64,000 nucleotides of DNA, from NCBI RefSeq assembly GCF_001403635.1, contig NZ_LN879468.1:1-64000 (forward strand), in the 5' to 3' direction. Below are positions 1 to 9,560 of this stretch, piece after piece (positions within the stretch are counted from its first letter, which is position 1; each line of letters begins with the position of its first letter). Made by a program: the position numbers and the translations under genes. The stretch comes from Clostridium massiliamazoniense. GTDB taxonomy: Bacteria; Bacillota; Clostridia; Clostridiales; Clostridiaceae. The notes below the pieces were generated by a model that was not told the origin of the DNA, made no database searches, and saw only the letters and a program-made list of their open reading frames with translations.

Positions 1-1
1 A

Positions 2-3000
2 GGAGATAAATATAATTATAAAGAAACAGGATTAATTGGTGATTCTATTGAAAATGAAAGTATACCAACTTTAGAAAATTATCATATTGATTATGTAACA
101 GTTAATGGAGTAAAGACTGATATTAATCAGTTACCTAAATATTATTTAGGTAACAATATGAATATTGTTTATTATATGGCTAGTGATAGTGAATATAAAT
201 TAAATATTGATGTTAAAACTGAAGATGGAAAAGTTTTAAATACTATGCCAGTTACTTCTTATGCTGAAGGTGATAAAATTTCAATAAGTGATAATAATTG
301 GGATAAGAAAGAGTATAAGTTAGATTACATTCTTGTAGATGGAGTTAAAACTCCAGCTGATAAATTACCAACAGTTATGCCAAGTAATAACCTTAACATA
401 ACTTATGTAGTATCACCTATAGCTAAGTCAACAATAACAGTTGAAACTATGGTTAATGGAAAAGTTCTAGGTAAACCAATTATAACAACAAGTTATCAAG
501 GGGAAACTTATAAAGAGGTTGCTCCAGTTTGGGATAATAATGATTATAAACTTAAGGATATAACAGTTAATGGAGTTAAAACTTTAGCAGAAAACCTTCC
601 AAAAGTATTTGGCGATAAAAATACTACAATAATTTATAATTTAGTTCCTAAAATAATGAATGTTGGTGAAAGAGTAATAAATGAAAAAGGTCAAGTTTTA
701 TATGAAAATGAATATAGATTACCTTTTAATGTTTCTGTTACTAACATAGAGGATAAAATACCTTCAAATTATAAATTAAAAGATATAACAGTATCTTTAA
801 ATAATGAAGAAGGAAATGAATTAAGCTTGAGTGCAAATACTAAAACTTATACAAATATTAATGATGTTAAAGTAGTATCTAATGGAGAAATAGTTAGCTA
901 TAACGTAGTTCCTATAGAAGGAGAAATTTCTTATGAAACTCAAGTTGGAAATGAAAAACCTGTAAGTGTAGGAGTAAAGAGTGGACAAGTAGATACTGAA
1001 GTAGGCACATACAATATTAAAGTTCCTAAAGGATATGAAGTTAAATCAATAACTATAAATGGACAAGATGTACACTCATTAGATAAGTTAACTTATAAAA
1101 AGGAAAAACAAGTTGTTGTTTATCATTTAGCTAAAATACCTACAAATTCTATAACTGAAAGTATAATTACTAATACAGGTAAGGTGTTAATGCCTACTAA
1201 AGTAGTTAAAACAGGAGAAGATGGAGAAGTTATTGATATTAAGGGACTTTCAATACCAAAGGGTTATAAGTTAGAAAAGGTAACTATAGGAGGTAAGGAA
1301 GTTAAAGTAGCTGATGATTATGAGGTTAAAATAGGTGATAAGAATACAGCTATAGTATACACAGTAACACCTATAGAAAAGAATACTATATCAGAAGAAA
1401 TGATAAGTACTACTGGAAAAGTAATAGTTCCAAGTAAGATAGTAGCTAAAGGAATAGATGGAGATAAAGTAGAACTAAAGAGACTAAGTATACCAGCTAA
1501 TTATCATTTAGTTAAAGTATTATTAAATAATGAACCTATATCAAGTGAATTAAATAATAAGGTTATTTATGTTTTACCATCTGAGATTTCAAATAAAAAT
1601 GAAAAGATAACTTATGTTGTAGCTGAAAATGAAAGTAAATATAAAGTTGAAGTGGTTTGTGGTAGCAAGATTATTGAAAGTAAAACTACTGAAGGTTATG
1701 TAGGTGAAAAACCAAGCAATTTAGTTCCGAATATTCCTAAAGGATATGTAATAAGTAGCGTAACAGTTAATGGACATAATGTTACAGAAAGTAATATACC
1801 AAAAGAATATGAAGGCAAAAATATTGAGGTTGTATATAACATAACAAAAATTCCTACAGGTGAAATATTAGAAAAGGTAGTAACTAATACAGGAAAAGTT
1901 ATAGTAAAAGAGCATGAAGTAGCTAGTGGTGAAGTTGGAACAGCTGTAAATCTTCAAGTGTATAAACCTGAAGAGGGCTATACTATAAAAGCAGTAATTA
2001 TTAATGGTAAAACATATAGTGCTGAAAATATAGAAAAAGAATTACCTAAGGATATAGAAAATGGTGATGTATCAATAACTTATGTTGTTGAAGCAAATTC
2101 AAAATCAACACAAAGTAAAAATTCACAAGATAAACATAAACAAAAAGCTAGTGAAAATCATAATGGAGAAACTAAGACTACAGCTAATAGTGGTTCAAAA
2201 GTAACTAATGGAACAGAAAATAGTGGAAATAAGCAAGAAGATCATAATGGAAAAACTAATAATACTGGAGATAGTGGTTCAAAAGTAACCCATGGAACAG
2301 GAAATAGTGGAAGTAAGCAAGAAAACCATAATGGAAAAGCCAATAACACTGGAGATAGTGGTTCAAAAGTAACTAATGGAACAGGAAATGGTGGAAGCAA
2401 ACAAGAAAGCCACAATGGAACAACTAAGAACACTAATGAGCCAGATCAAGGAAATACATCACATGTTACTAATAAGCCAGTAGAAAAAGGTGAAGTGATT
2501 ATTAAAGTAGTTAACCAAAATGGAAAAGTAATAGAGGAAGCTACTCATGTAGGTGATGTTGGATTTGAGTTTAATCCTATAAACATACCAAATAAAGATA
2601 AAGTAATTAGTGTTACTTTAAATGGTAAAGAAGTTTCTACAAATACAGTAATAAATAAAATAGAAGCTAATAAAGAAACTAACAATAAAACTACTGTAAT
2701 ATATAATGTTGATGTACCTCAAAATGTTGTTAAAAATCAAAATTCTAAACCAGTTGCTACTGGAAAAGTAATAGTAAAGGTAGTTAATCAGGATGGAAAA
2801 GTTATAGAGAGTGCTATACATGAAGGTGATGTAGGAAGCAAATTTAATGAAATTTCAATACCTAAAAATGATAAAATAGTATCTGTTACAGTTAATGGAG
2901 TTGAAAGTAATAAAGTTCCAAATACTATAGAAGAAAATTCTAATAACAATACAACAACTATAATTTACAATGTTAATGTTCCAACACAACAAGTAACAAA

Positions 3001-4363
3001 TAAAAATTCTGGTGACACTAATAAACCTAGTGATAATAAAGAAAATCATAATAATGGTACAAAAGTAAGTAATGACACAGGAAATAGTGGAAATGAGCAA
3101 GAAAGTCCTAGTGGAAAAAATACCAATACAAATGGACAAGATACTAATAAAAATAAGGATAAAAATGGTAATTTAAAGATAGAAGTAGTAACTGAAAATG
3201 GTAAGGTTATTTACTATAGTGATGTTAATGAAAAAGTTGGAAATGAAATAGAAAAAGTTAACATACCTACTGGATATCACTTAGACAATATATCAGTCAC
3301 TATAAATGGTGAAAGTTCTAATGAGATACCAAGTAAAGTTGTACAAGGAAATACAACAATAATTTATCATGTAAGTAAAGATAATAATGAACAAAAAACA
3401 TCAAAAGTTATAAATGGAACTTTAAAAGTTGAAGTGGTTTCAAATAATGGAAAAGTAATATATGAAAGTACTTCTAATGAACCTATTGGAAGTAAAATAA
3501 ATGAATTAAAAATGCCAAAAGGTTATAAGTTACAAAGTATAACATCAGATGTAAATGGAAATGAATTAAATGGTATGCCTACAAGTATTGTTAAAGGTGA
3601 AACTCTAATAGTTTATCATGTAGAGGCAATTAATAATGAAGTTCCAAAACACAATGTTATAAATAATAATCATAATAGTGGTTCAGAAGTAAATCACAAT
3701 ACAGGAAATAGTGGAAATGAGCAAGAAAACCATAATGGAAAAGCTGATAATACTAAGAATAGTGGATCAGAAGTAAACCACAATGCAGGAAATAGTGGAA
3801 ATGAGCAAGAAAACCATAATGGAAAAGCTGATAATACTAAAGCTAATGGATCAGAAGTAAATCACAACACAGGAAATAGTGGAAGTGGACAAGAAAGCCA
3901 TAATGGAAAAGCTGATAACACTAAAACTAGTGGTTCAAAAGTAAACAATAGTAATGGACAAGGTAATAGCATTGGTAATATTGGATCAATAGGAAATAGT
4001 TCTAATACAAGTGCTGGATTAGGAAATAATAATCAAGGAATATCAAGTGGAAATAACATTGATAATATAGGAAATATTGGTCAAGTGAAAAATAATGAAC
4101 CAATACCTACTAATAGTGAAAATAACAAGGCATTTAATAGTGGTTCTGTTAGTGATGGATTAAATAACAATAATTCATATACTGATAATAATTTACTTAA
4201 TGGTCAAGGTAATCAAGGTAGTGAAAATAGTAGTATATCAGGAACATTACCTAATACAGGATTAAATGTGAAGAATAAAGAAAATGAAGCTAAGGACCTT
4301 GGAGCTTTAGCAGCTTTAATAGGAGCTATGAGTGCATTATTCATATTTAGAAGAAAAAAATAA
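2..4363 (+). CDS. LPXTG cell-wall-anchored repeat protein (5' end outside window)
   Basis: The reading frame is open from base 2, so the true start lies upstream and the first in-window Met (158) is internal. About 1,450 residues are visible. They hold roughly 13 repeats of 65-80 residues of the form 'V-x-N-G-K-V-I ... I-P-K-G-Y-x-L-x-x-V-T-V-N-G ... T-I-I-Y-x-V', resembling MucBP-type surface modules. Two low-complexity Asn/Gly/Ser/His-rich linkers are built of 28-residue tandem units. The C-terminus has a sortase signal: LPNTG, a hydrophobic stretch (LGALAALIGAMSALFIF) and an RRKK tail. Such proteins are exported by Sec and linked to peptidoglycan by sortase; mucin or matrix adhesion is plausible but is inference. 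A hairpin terminator follows. Adhesin class is likely; the ligand is unknown. Confidence 0.9.
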   Translation, partial: GDKYNYKETGLIGDSIENESIPTLENYHIDYVTVNGVKTDINQLPKYYLGNNMNIVYYMASDSEYKLNIDVKTEDGKVLNTMPVTSYAEGDKISISDNNWDKKEYKLDYILVDGVKTPADKLPTVMPSNNLNITYVVSPIAKSTITVETMVNGKVLGKPIITTSYQGETYKEVAPVWDNNDYKLKDITVNGVKTLAENLPKVFGDKNTTIIYNLVPKIMNVGERVINEKGQVLYENEYRLPFNVSVTNIEDKIPSNYKLKDITVSLNNEEGNELSLSANTKTYTNINDVKVVSNGEIVSYNVVPIEGEISYETQVGNEKPVSVGVKSGQVDTEVGTYNIKVPKGYEVKSITINGQDVHSLDKLTYKKEKQVVVYHLAKIPTNSITESIITNTGKVLMPTKVVKTGEDGEVIDIKGLSIPKGYKLEKVTIGGKEVKVADDYEVKIGDKNTAIVYTVTPIEKNTISEEMISTTGKVIVPSKIVAKGIDGDKVELKRLSIPANYHLVKVLLNNEPISSELNNKVIYVLPSEISNKNEKITYVVAENESKYKVEVVCGSKIIESKTTEGYVGEKPSNLVPNIPKGYVISSVTVNGHNVTESNIPKEYEGKNIEVVYNITKIPTGEILEKVVTNTGKVIVKEHEVASGEVGTAVNLQVYKPEEGYTIKAVIINGKTYSAENIEKELPKDIENGDVSITYVVEANSKSTQSKNSQDKHKQKASENHNGETKTTANSGSKVTNGTENSGNKQEDHNGKTNNTGDSGSKVTHGTGNSGSKQENHNGKANNTGDSGSKVTNGTGNGGSKQESHNGTTKNTNEPDQGNTSHVTNKPVEKGEVIIKVVNQNGKVIEEATHVGDVGFEFNPINIPNKDKVISVTLNGKEVSTNTVINKIEANKETNNKTTVIYNVDVPQNVVKNQNSKPVATGKVIVKVVNQDGKVIESAIHEGDVGSKFNEISIPKNDKIVSVTVNGVESNKVPNTIEENSNNNTTTIIYNVNVPTQQVTNKNSGDTNKPSDNKENHNNGTKVSNDTGNSGNEQESPSGKNTNTNGQDTNKNKDKNGNLKIEVVTENGKVIYYSDVNEKVGNEIEKVNIPTGYHLDNISVTINGESSNEIPSKVVQGNTTIIYHVSKDNNEQKTSKVINGTLKVEVVSNNGKVIYESTSNEPIGSKINELKMPKGYKLQSITSDVNGNELNGMPTSIVKGETLIVYHVEAINNEVPKHNVINNNHNSGSEVNHNTGNSGNEQENHNGKADNTKNSGSEVNHNAGNSGNEQENHNGKADNTKANGSEVNHNTGNSGSGQESHNGKADNTKTSGSKVNNSNGQGNSIGNIGSIGNSSNTSAGLGNNNQGISSGNNIDNIGNIGQVKNNEPIPTNSENNKAFNSGSVSDGLNNNNSYTDNNLLNGQGNQGSENSSISGTLPNTGLNVKNKENEAKDLGALAALIGAMSALFIFRRKK
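2146..2442 (+). repeat. 84-bp tandem repeat encoding a 28-residue linker (block 1)
   Basis: The phrase tggttcaaaagtaac recurs in register at 2191, 2275 and 2359, an exact 84-bp period. It encodes SGSKVTNGT...NSGNKQE..HNGK units in the linker of the wall-anchored protein. In-frame tandem repeats like this can expand or contract by slippage. Confidence 0.9.
3663..3950 (+). repeat. 84-bp tandem repeat encoding a 28-residue linker (block 2)
   Basis: Unit starts at 3679, 3763, 3847 and 3931 are spaced exactly 84 bp. The encoded unit contains NSGNEQENHNGKADNTK. It is clearly related to block 1 about 1.5 kb upstream, so the two blocks could recombine and delete the repeats between them. Confidence 0.9.
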
Positions 4364-4404
4364 TATAAACTAAGATTTCAAGAATAATAAAATAAAAGAC
4401 ATCT

Positions 4405-4454
4405 AGAATCTCATGTAAGGTTATGCGAGTTATAACTACATGAGATTCTTTTTT
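4405..4454 (+). terminator. Rho-independent terminator of the LPXTG gene
   Basis: The 13-bp stem agaatctcatgta (4405-4417) pairs perfectly with tacatgagattct (4437-4449) and is followed by a T run. Confidence 0.85.
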
Positions 4455-4457
4455 ATA

Positions 4458-4540
4458 AAGATAACTTAGATAGAGCTTACAGTAAGATAGGAGTATTATA
4501 ATCTCTAGCTATCAGATAAATTAAAATGTTGTCTTCTTTA
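4458..4540 (-). repeat. Degenerate copy of the two-hairpin intergenic repeat (module A)
   Basis: Read on the minus strand, this contains aatttatctgatagctagag followed by attataatactcctatctt, matching the 5' half of the module at 29711, 41711 and 56052. The 3' half has diverged. It lies between the convergent LPXTG gene and the gene ending at 4579. Confidence 0.7.
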
Positions 4541-4578
4541 CTTATGAAAAGTATAAAATTAGTAGCTAGGTAAAGATT

Positions 4579-5511
4579 TTATACATTTAATTTGAAATAT
4601 TCAGGATAAGCTGGTTGTTGAAGATTTAGATAGTAAAAGTTTTTAGAGGTACAAGCTTCTTTAAATTGTGAATTAGTTAATAAGGTTCCATTTGTTGAGA
4701 TAAATCCTTTATATTCTGACCAATTATTTATATTTTTACACATATCCTGTAGCGTTGAAATTAAGAAGCTATAATAAAATTGCCCTCCAGTAAAGTTCTC
4801 TGGTCTAATAGTAACATTAGGACTACTAGTTGGAAAATTTGTATTATATGTTACATTGATTAATAAAGAATTTGCTCCTAATTTTTTCATTAATTCTTCT
4901 TTTTGTGCACTTGTTCCATGAGACACTATTTCTTCTTCATTTTTTGTTAGATTTATATAACCTGTATTAGTAATTTTATTTTTTACTGCATTATAAATCA
5001 TTTCTCTAACTTCACTTACTGGTTTGGCTAATTGGGAAGCCTTGTTACCTAGTGCAAAGTAATAATCTCCAGCAGCAATATTTATTGTGGAAAGATCACT
5101 TGGAAGGGTTGTTGCATTTACTAAATTATTATTATTGTTACTATTACTAATGTTAGTATTATTTAAGGGACTAGTATCAGTGGTGTTATTTGCAGTATTG
5201 TTTTTAGTATTATTAGTTTTTTGTGATAGGTTAGTAAAGCTATGAACCTTACCTATTTGGTTAGTTGATGAATTAGGGGAAGTAGTAGTATTTGTTTCAA
5301 GGTTATTTGCACTTGTATTTGTATCATCAGATAAAATAGAAGTCTTAGTATTACCAGTTGATAAATTAGTATTTTCTGTTGGATTATTAGATATTAATTT
5401 TCCTTGAGAGCTTTGTTGTGAGTTATTTTTTTGAGTAGTTATATAATAGCCACCTCCAACACAACAACCTAAAGCACATAAAATTAAAATTGTGATTCCA
5501 AGTTTTTTCAT
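4579..5511 (-). CDS. Secreted or membrane-anchored Asn/Thr-rich protein
   Basis: Not recognised as a named family. The 310-residue product starts MKK followed by a hydrophobic segment (about residues 4-24) containing ALGCC. This could be a signal anchor or a lipoprotein signal, although the -3 Ala makes the lipobox weak. Residues about 28-140 are a low-complexity Asn/Thr/Ser linker. Residues about 145-310 form a probable folded outer domain starting near AAGDYYFALGNKASQLAKP. The start has a good GGAGG site 9 nt upstream. It is convergent with the wall-anchored gene and separated by a terminator. The architecture (anchor, N-rich linker, C-terminal domain) resembles the protein at 53222-54367, though I see no clear similarity between the end domains. 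Function unknown. Confidence 0.75.
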   Translation of the reverse strand: MKKLGITILILCALGCCVGGGYYITTQKNNSQQSSQGKLISNNPTENTNLSTGNTKTSILSDDTNTSANNLETNTTTSPNSSTNQIGKVHSFTNLSQKTNNTKNNTANNTTDTSPLNNTNISNSNNNNNLVNATTLPSDLSTINIAAGDYYFALGNKASQLAKPVSEVREMIYNAVKNKITNTGYINLTKNEEEIVSHGTSAQKEELMKKLGANSLLINVTYNTNFPTSSPNVTIRPENFTGGQFYYSFLISTLQDMCKNINNWSEYKGFISTNGTLLTNSQFKEACTSKNFYYLNLQQPAYPEYFKLNV

Positions 5512-5769
5512 TAGTGAATTCCTCCATAAATTTTTTATGTTTAGTTAATTAACATTAGTAATTATACAATTTTTCATTTATTTACCAATTACAAAGAAAT
5601 TTAGTTAATCTTAATTAAGTATTACAATATAGAGATTAATTAGATTGATATATAAGAAGAGTTTATTTTTTATAATTACATGAAGTATTATAAGCTAAAT
5701 AATTTTTTGATTAAGGAAAGGAAATAAATTAAAATATATAATAGGATATTGATAGAAATGAGGAGTTTT

Positions 5770-6264
5770 ATGGAGTTTAGAAAGTCAGCTATAAAAGATA
5801 TTGATGAAATTATGAAAATTATTAATGAAGCGAAGTTGTATTTTAAAGAAAATAATATAAATCAATGGCAGGATGGCTATCCTGATAAAGAAGTTATATT
5901 AAGTGACATAAAAAATGAAGAGAGTTTTGTTGTTATTAATGATAATAAAGTTATAGGAACTGTAGTAATTTCCTTTAGAGGAGAAAAAACTTATAATGAA
6001 ATTTATGAAGGAACATGGCTAAGTAATAATGACTATGCCGTTATTCATAGAATTGCTATAAGCAATGATTTTAAGGGCTTTGGAATAGGAACAAGAATTA
6101 TAGAAGAAGCTCAAAAATTAGCTTTTGAAAGAAATCTTAATAGTATAAAAATAGATACTCAGAAGGATAATATATCTATGCAAAAGCTTCTTATAAAAAA
6201 TAATTTTAAATATTGTGGCTTAATTTATTTAGAAGATAAAAGTGAGAGAGTAGCTTTTGATTAA
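5770..6264 (+). CDS. GNAT family N-acetyltransferase
   Basis: The 164-residue product has GNAT features: an N-terminal MEFRKSAIKDIDEIMKI region, a central VVINDNKVIGTVV strand pair, and the acetyl-CoA loop HRIAISNDFKGFGIGTRI (motif A, Gly-rich pyrophosphate loop), then an asparagine-containing motif B near DNISMQKLL. The substrate cannot be told from sequence; this subgroup is often annotated as a ribosomal-protein-like or small-molecule acetyltransferase. I chose ATG 5770 because AGGAG lies 4 nt upstream and the family normally begins at MEFRK. Upstream TTG 5749 would add seven residues without improving the fit. A decayed copy of its 5' end follows at 6300. Confidence 0.85.
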   Translation: MEFRKSAIKDIDEIMKIINEAKLYFKENNINQWQDGYPDKEVILSDIKNEESFVVINDNKVIGTVVISFRGEKTYNEIYEGTWLSNNDYAVIHRIAISNDFKGFGIGTRIIEEAQKLAFERNLNSIKIDTQKDNISMQKLLIKNNFKYCGLIYLEDKSERVAFD

Positions 6265-6299
6265 GTAAGATAAATATATTAAAATATATTAGGGTATTA

Positions 6300-6359
6300 A
6301 TGAAAGAAAGTATTTTCATGGAGTTTAGAAAAGTTGCAAAAATAGGGGTAACTAGTTAA
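6300..6359 (+). pseudogene. Remnant of a duplicated GNAT gene 5' end
   Basis: This 19-codon frame contains MEFRKVAKI, mirroring MEFRKSAIK at the start of the upstream acetyltransferase. The flanking leader (ttaaaatatat ... ggtatt) is also similar. It stops after 19 codons, so it looks like the leftover of a tandem duplication rather than a working gene. Confidence 0.6.
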
Positions 6360-6540
6360 AGAAGTAGAAATACTATAAATTTACGGTATGATTATTAATT
6401 AGATTATAAATATATAATTTAATATTAAAGTTGCTTTTAAAAAATAAAACTGATAAAATGTTAATAGAGTCATAATATTTTGTTAATAATTTATTAATAA
6501 ATTTATTAAAATATCATGTGAATTTTTTATATTAGAATTT

Positions 6541-6628
6541 TTCTTCAGCTTACTTAGGGAAAGTAGGATATATAGTTTAGAACATTAATTATAATATTCT
6601 AAATTATGTAACTTATGTAAGTGAAGAA
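6541..6628 (+). promoter_or_regulatory. Structured 5' leader of the first mgtA-type gene
   Basis: An outer stem pairs ttcttcagcttac (6541-6553) with gtaagtgaagaa (6617-6628), with one bulge. An inner stem pairs tttagaa (6576-6582) with ttctaaa (6597-6603). The structure ends right at the ribosome binding site aaaggag. No M-box consensus is present. A role in controlling ATPase translation is inference. Confidence 0.45.
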
Positions 6629-6646
6629 AGGAGAGTGTAAGATATT

Positions 6647-9301
6647 ATGGCACAAAAGAAAAAAGAATTTAACAGAGAAATTTTTGATAAAGTGGTTAAA
6701 AATTTGCATGATAATAGTGTAAGTAGTAATGCAGAACTTTATAAAAAGTTTGGAAGTTCAAAGGATGGATTATCTGAAGCTCAAGCGCAGAAGAATATTG
6801 AAAAATACGGTAGAAATGAAAGTTCAGAAAAGAAAGACCCACCAATTATTGTTCAATATCTTAAAGCTTTTGCCAATGCATTTGTATTTGTTCTTATTTT
6901 AATAGGTATTGTAACTTATTTAACAAGTGCTTGTTGGCTATTTGTACCACCTAGTCAACAAAGTTGGTCTGGTGTTTGGATAATTATTGTACTTATTTTT
7001 GCAAGTGGTACTATTACTTTTGTTCAAGAATATAAATCTGGAAAAGCTGCTGCTGCACTACATAATATGATTAAAACAACATGTAAAGTAAAAAGAGCAG
7101 GTAAAGATTTTACTCAAATAGATATGAAAGAACTTGCTGTAGGGGATATAGTAAAGTTAACTACTGGAGATGTAATTCCAGCAGATATAAAACTTATAGA
7201 AGTAAAAGATTTATTTGTTAGTCAATCTGCTTTAACTGGTGAATCAGAACCAGTAGAAAAATGTGAAGTTAATAAAAGTGAAAGCACAGAAGTAGGAGAA
7301 TATACAGATCTTTGTTTACTAGGAACTAACGTAGTTAGTGGAGTTGCTACAGGAATTGTAGTTGGAACTGGGAAAAATACATATTTTGGTGCTATGCAAA
7401 GCTCTCTTGAAGAAGCAGAAGAAAAAACTAGTTTCGAAAAAAGTGTTGATAATGTAGCAAAAATGTTATTAGTATTTATGTGTGTAATGGTACCTATAGT
7501 ATTTGTTCTTGATTTCTATCAAACAAGAAGTTTACTTGATTCTTTAATGTTCGCAACATCAACAGCTATTGGATTAACTCCAGTTATGCTTCCAACTATT
7601 GTTTCAGAGAACCTTGCAAAAGGTGCTGTTATGATGGCTAAAAAGAAAACTGTTGTTAAAAAGATTAGTGCAATTCAAAACATAGGATCTATGGAAATTC
7701 TTTGTACTGATAAAACAGGAACATTAACAGATGATAAAATCATTGTTGAACACTATATGAATATAGATGGAAAAGATGATGATAGAGTATTAAAATATGG
7801 TTATTTAAATAGTTCAATGCAAAGTGGACTTCAAAATGTAATTGACCATGCTATTATAGAAAAAGGAAAAGAAAAAGAGTTTAATAAATTAGAAAATCAA
7901 TATACACGTTATGATGATATTGCATTTGACTTTAATAGAAGAAGAATGTCAGTTATCGTTGATGATGAAGAAACAGGTTTAGCTCAAATCATAACTAAAG
8001 GGGCTTTAGAGGAAATGTTAGCTGTCTCTAAATTTGCTGAAGTTAATGGAAGGGTAGTAGAAATAACAAAAGAATTAGAAGATAAAATCAGATATGAAGT
8101 TAAAAAATTAAATGCTCAAGGTATGAGAGTAATTGGTGTTTCTAGAAAAGGAAGTCAACCAAAGGATAAAAAATTTGGCGTAAGTGATGAAAATGAAATG
8201 ACTTTAATTGGATTTATCGGATTCTTAGACCCACCAAAGGAAAGTGCTAAGGCTGCTATTGAAGCTTTAAATTACTATGGTGTAGATGTTAAGGTTTTAA
8301 CTGGAGATAATGAAATAGTTACTAAAAAGGTTTGTGAACAAGTAGGACTTGAAATAACTAATATAGTTTTAGGACCAGAAATAGAAAAATTATCTGATGA
8401 TGAGTTATTTAAACTAGCTATGAGAACTAATGTTTTTGCTAAACTTAATCCACTACAAAAGGCAAGAATAGTTAGAGTTCTTAAAAATGGTGATAAAATA
8501 GTAGGATTTATGGGAGATGGTATTAATGATGCCATAGCCTTAAAAGAATCAGATGTTGGTATTTCAGTAGATACAGCAGTTGATATAGCAAAGGATTCAG
8601 CAGATGTTATACTTTTAGAAAAGGACTTAATGGTTCTTAAAGATGGTATAATTGAAGGAAGAAAAATTTTCGCAAATACTACTAAATACTTAAAAATAAC
8701 TGCAAGTTCAAACTACGGAAATGCTATAAGTGTACTTTTAGCTGGAATATTTATTCCTTTTGTACCTATGTTACCTATAGAATTATTAATACAAAACTTA
8801 GTTTACGATATAACTCAAGTTGTTATACCTTGGGATAATGTAGATGAAGAATTAATTCTAAGACCTAGAAAATGGAATGCTAGAGATATAGGTAAATTTA
8901 TGATAGTATTTGGACCTACAAATTCAATTTTTGATATGTGTACATTCTTAATAATGTGGTTTGGATATCATGCTACTGGTACTACTGCTTATAGTCAACA
9001 ATTATTCCAAACAGGATGGTTTATGGAAGGTTTCATAACACAAGTTTTAGTTCTTTATATGTTAAGAACAGAAAAAGTTCCGTTCATACAAAGCAATCCA
9101 TCATGGCAACTTAATATTTCTATCATATTATCATTAATTGTTGGATTAGCACTTCCTTATACTTTCTTTGGAAGAGCAGTTGGAATGGTATATATAAATC
9201 CACTTTACTTTATATTCTTATTCTTAGTAATTGTATTCTACTTTATTGTGAGTCAATTGGCTAAAATTATATATATGAAGAGATTTGATAAATTACTATA
9301 G
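6647..9301 (+). CDS. mgtA: MgtA-like P-type (P3B) cation ATPase, copy 1
   Basis: The 884-residue product has full P-type ATPase architecture: an N-terminal cytosolic segment, TM1-2, an actuator domain with TGES, TM3-4, the phosphorylation motif CTDKTGTLT (Asp355), the nucleotide-binding domain, the GDGINDAIALKESDVGIS hinge and six C-terminal helices including YDITQVVIPWDNVD, typical of MgtA/MgtB. The family imports Mg2+ at ATP cost in the plasma membrane. Odd point: the TM4 motif reads GLTPVMLP with Val313, where MgtA proteins and copy 2 have Glu (PEML). The start has AGGAG about 13 nt upstream, rather long, preceded by a structured leader. A tiny membrane-protein gene follows after 34 bp. 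Family assignment is firm; ion specificity is less so. Confidence 0.93.
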   Translation: MAQKKKEFNREIFDKVVKNLHDNSVSSNAELYKKFGSSKDGLSEAQAQKNIEKYGRNESSEKKDPPIIVQYLKAFANAFVFVLILIGIVTYLTSACWLFVPPSQQSWSGVWIIIVLIFASGTITFVQEYKSGKAAAALHNMIKTTCKVKRAGKDFTQIDMKELAVGDIVKLTTGDVIPADIKLIEVKDLFVSQSALTGESEPVEKCEVNKSESTEVGEYTDLCLLGTNVVSGVATGIVVGTGKNTYFGAMQSSLEEAEEKTSFEKSVDNVAKMLLVFMCVMVPIVFVLDFYQTRSLLDSLMFATSTAIGLTPVMLPTIVSENLAKGAVMMAKKKTVVKKISAIQNIGSMEILCTDKTGTLTDDKIIVEHYMNIDGKDDDRVLKYGYLNSSMQSGLQNVIDHAIIEKGKEKEFNKLENQYTRYDDIAFDFNRRRMSVIVDDEETGLAQIITKGALEEMLAVSKFAEVNGRVVEITKELEDKIRYEVKKLNAQGMRVIGVSRKGSQPKDKKFGVSDENEMTLIGFIGFLDPPKESAKAAIEALNYYGVDVKVLTGDNEIVTKKVCEQVGLEITNIVLGPEIEKLSDDELFKLAMRTNVFAKLNPLQKARIVRVLKNGDKIVGFMGDGINDAIALKESDVGISVDTAVDIAKDSADVILLEKDLMVLKDGIIEGRKIFANTTKYLKITASSNYGNAISVLLAGIFIPFVPMLPIELLIQNLVYDITQVVIPWDNVDEELILRPRKWNARDIGKFMIVFGPTNSIFDMCTFLIMWFGYHATGTTAYSQQLFQTGWFMEGFITQVLVLYMLRTEKVPFIQSNPSWQLNISIILSLIVGLALPYTFFGRAVGMVYINPLYFIFLFLVIVFYFIVSQLAKIIYMKRFDKLL

Positions 9302-9335
9302 TATAATTAAGGGTTAATAGTTTGGAGGGTATTCA

Positions 9336-9434
9336 ATGAACTTTTTTAGCGACATGCAAATTTTAGGTTATTTTGTAGGAATATGCGCTTATATATTATT
9401 ACCAGCATATATTCTTATAAAAAAGGATTCATAA
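9336..9434 (+). CDS. 32-residue single-helix membrane protein paired with mgtA copy 1
   Basis: Starts ATG with GGAGGG 6 nt upstream. The product is one hydrophobic segment (LGYFVGICAYILLPAYILI) ending KKDS. The equivalent ORF after mgtA copy 2 (12711-12803) ends LPALILIKKDL, against LPAYILIKKDS here, so the C-terminal motif LPAxILIKKD is conserved while the N-terminus is not. Position and size recall KdpF (Kdp ATPase) and MgtS (stabilises E. coli MgtA), but there is no sequence identity to claim homology. It probably encodes an accessory subunit or stabiliser of the ATPase (inference). Confidence 0.75.
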   Translation: MNFFSDMQILGYFVGICAYILLPAYILIKKDS

Positions 9435-9515
9435 TAATTTCAGTGGAAAATAAAAAAAACTAATCTAAAAATATAATATTGATTTAAAAATAAAATCATT
9501 AATATGTGTAGTTGT

Positions 9516-9560
9516 AAATACAGAAAGTTATAAAATAAATTAACTTTCTGTATTTTTTTA
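9516..9560 (+). terminator. Terminator after mgtA copy 1 and its small partner
   Basis: The stem aaatacagaaagtta (9516-9530) pairs with taactttctgtattt (9541-9555), followed by a T run. Confidence 0.85.

Noticed and set aside
2242-3139. Minus-strand open frames inside the wall-anchored protein gene
   Set aside because: They are opposite-strand shadows of biased Asn/Ser/Val codons, with no ribosome binding site and low-complexity products.
2146-3950. Regular spaced repeats that could suggest a CRISPR array
   Set aside because: The 84-bp units are contiguous, in frame and inside the LPXTG coding sequence; there are no unique spacers between constant repeats and no cas genes.
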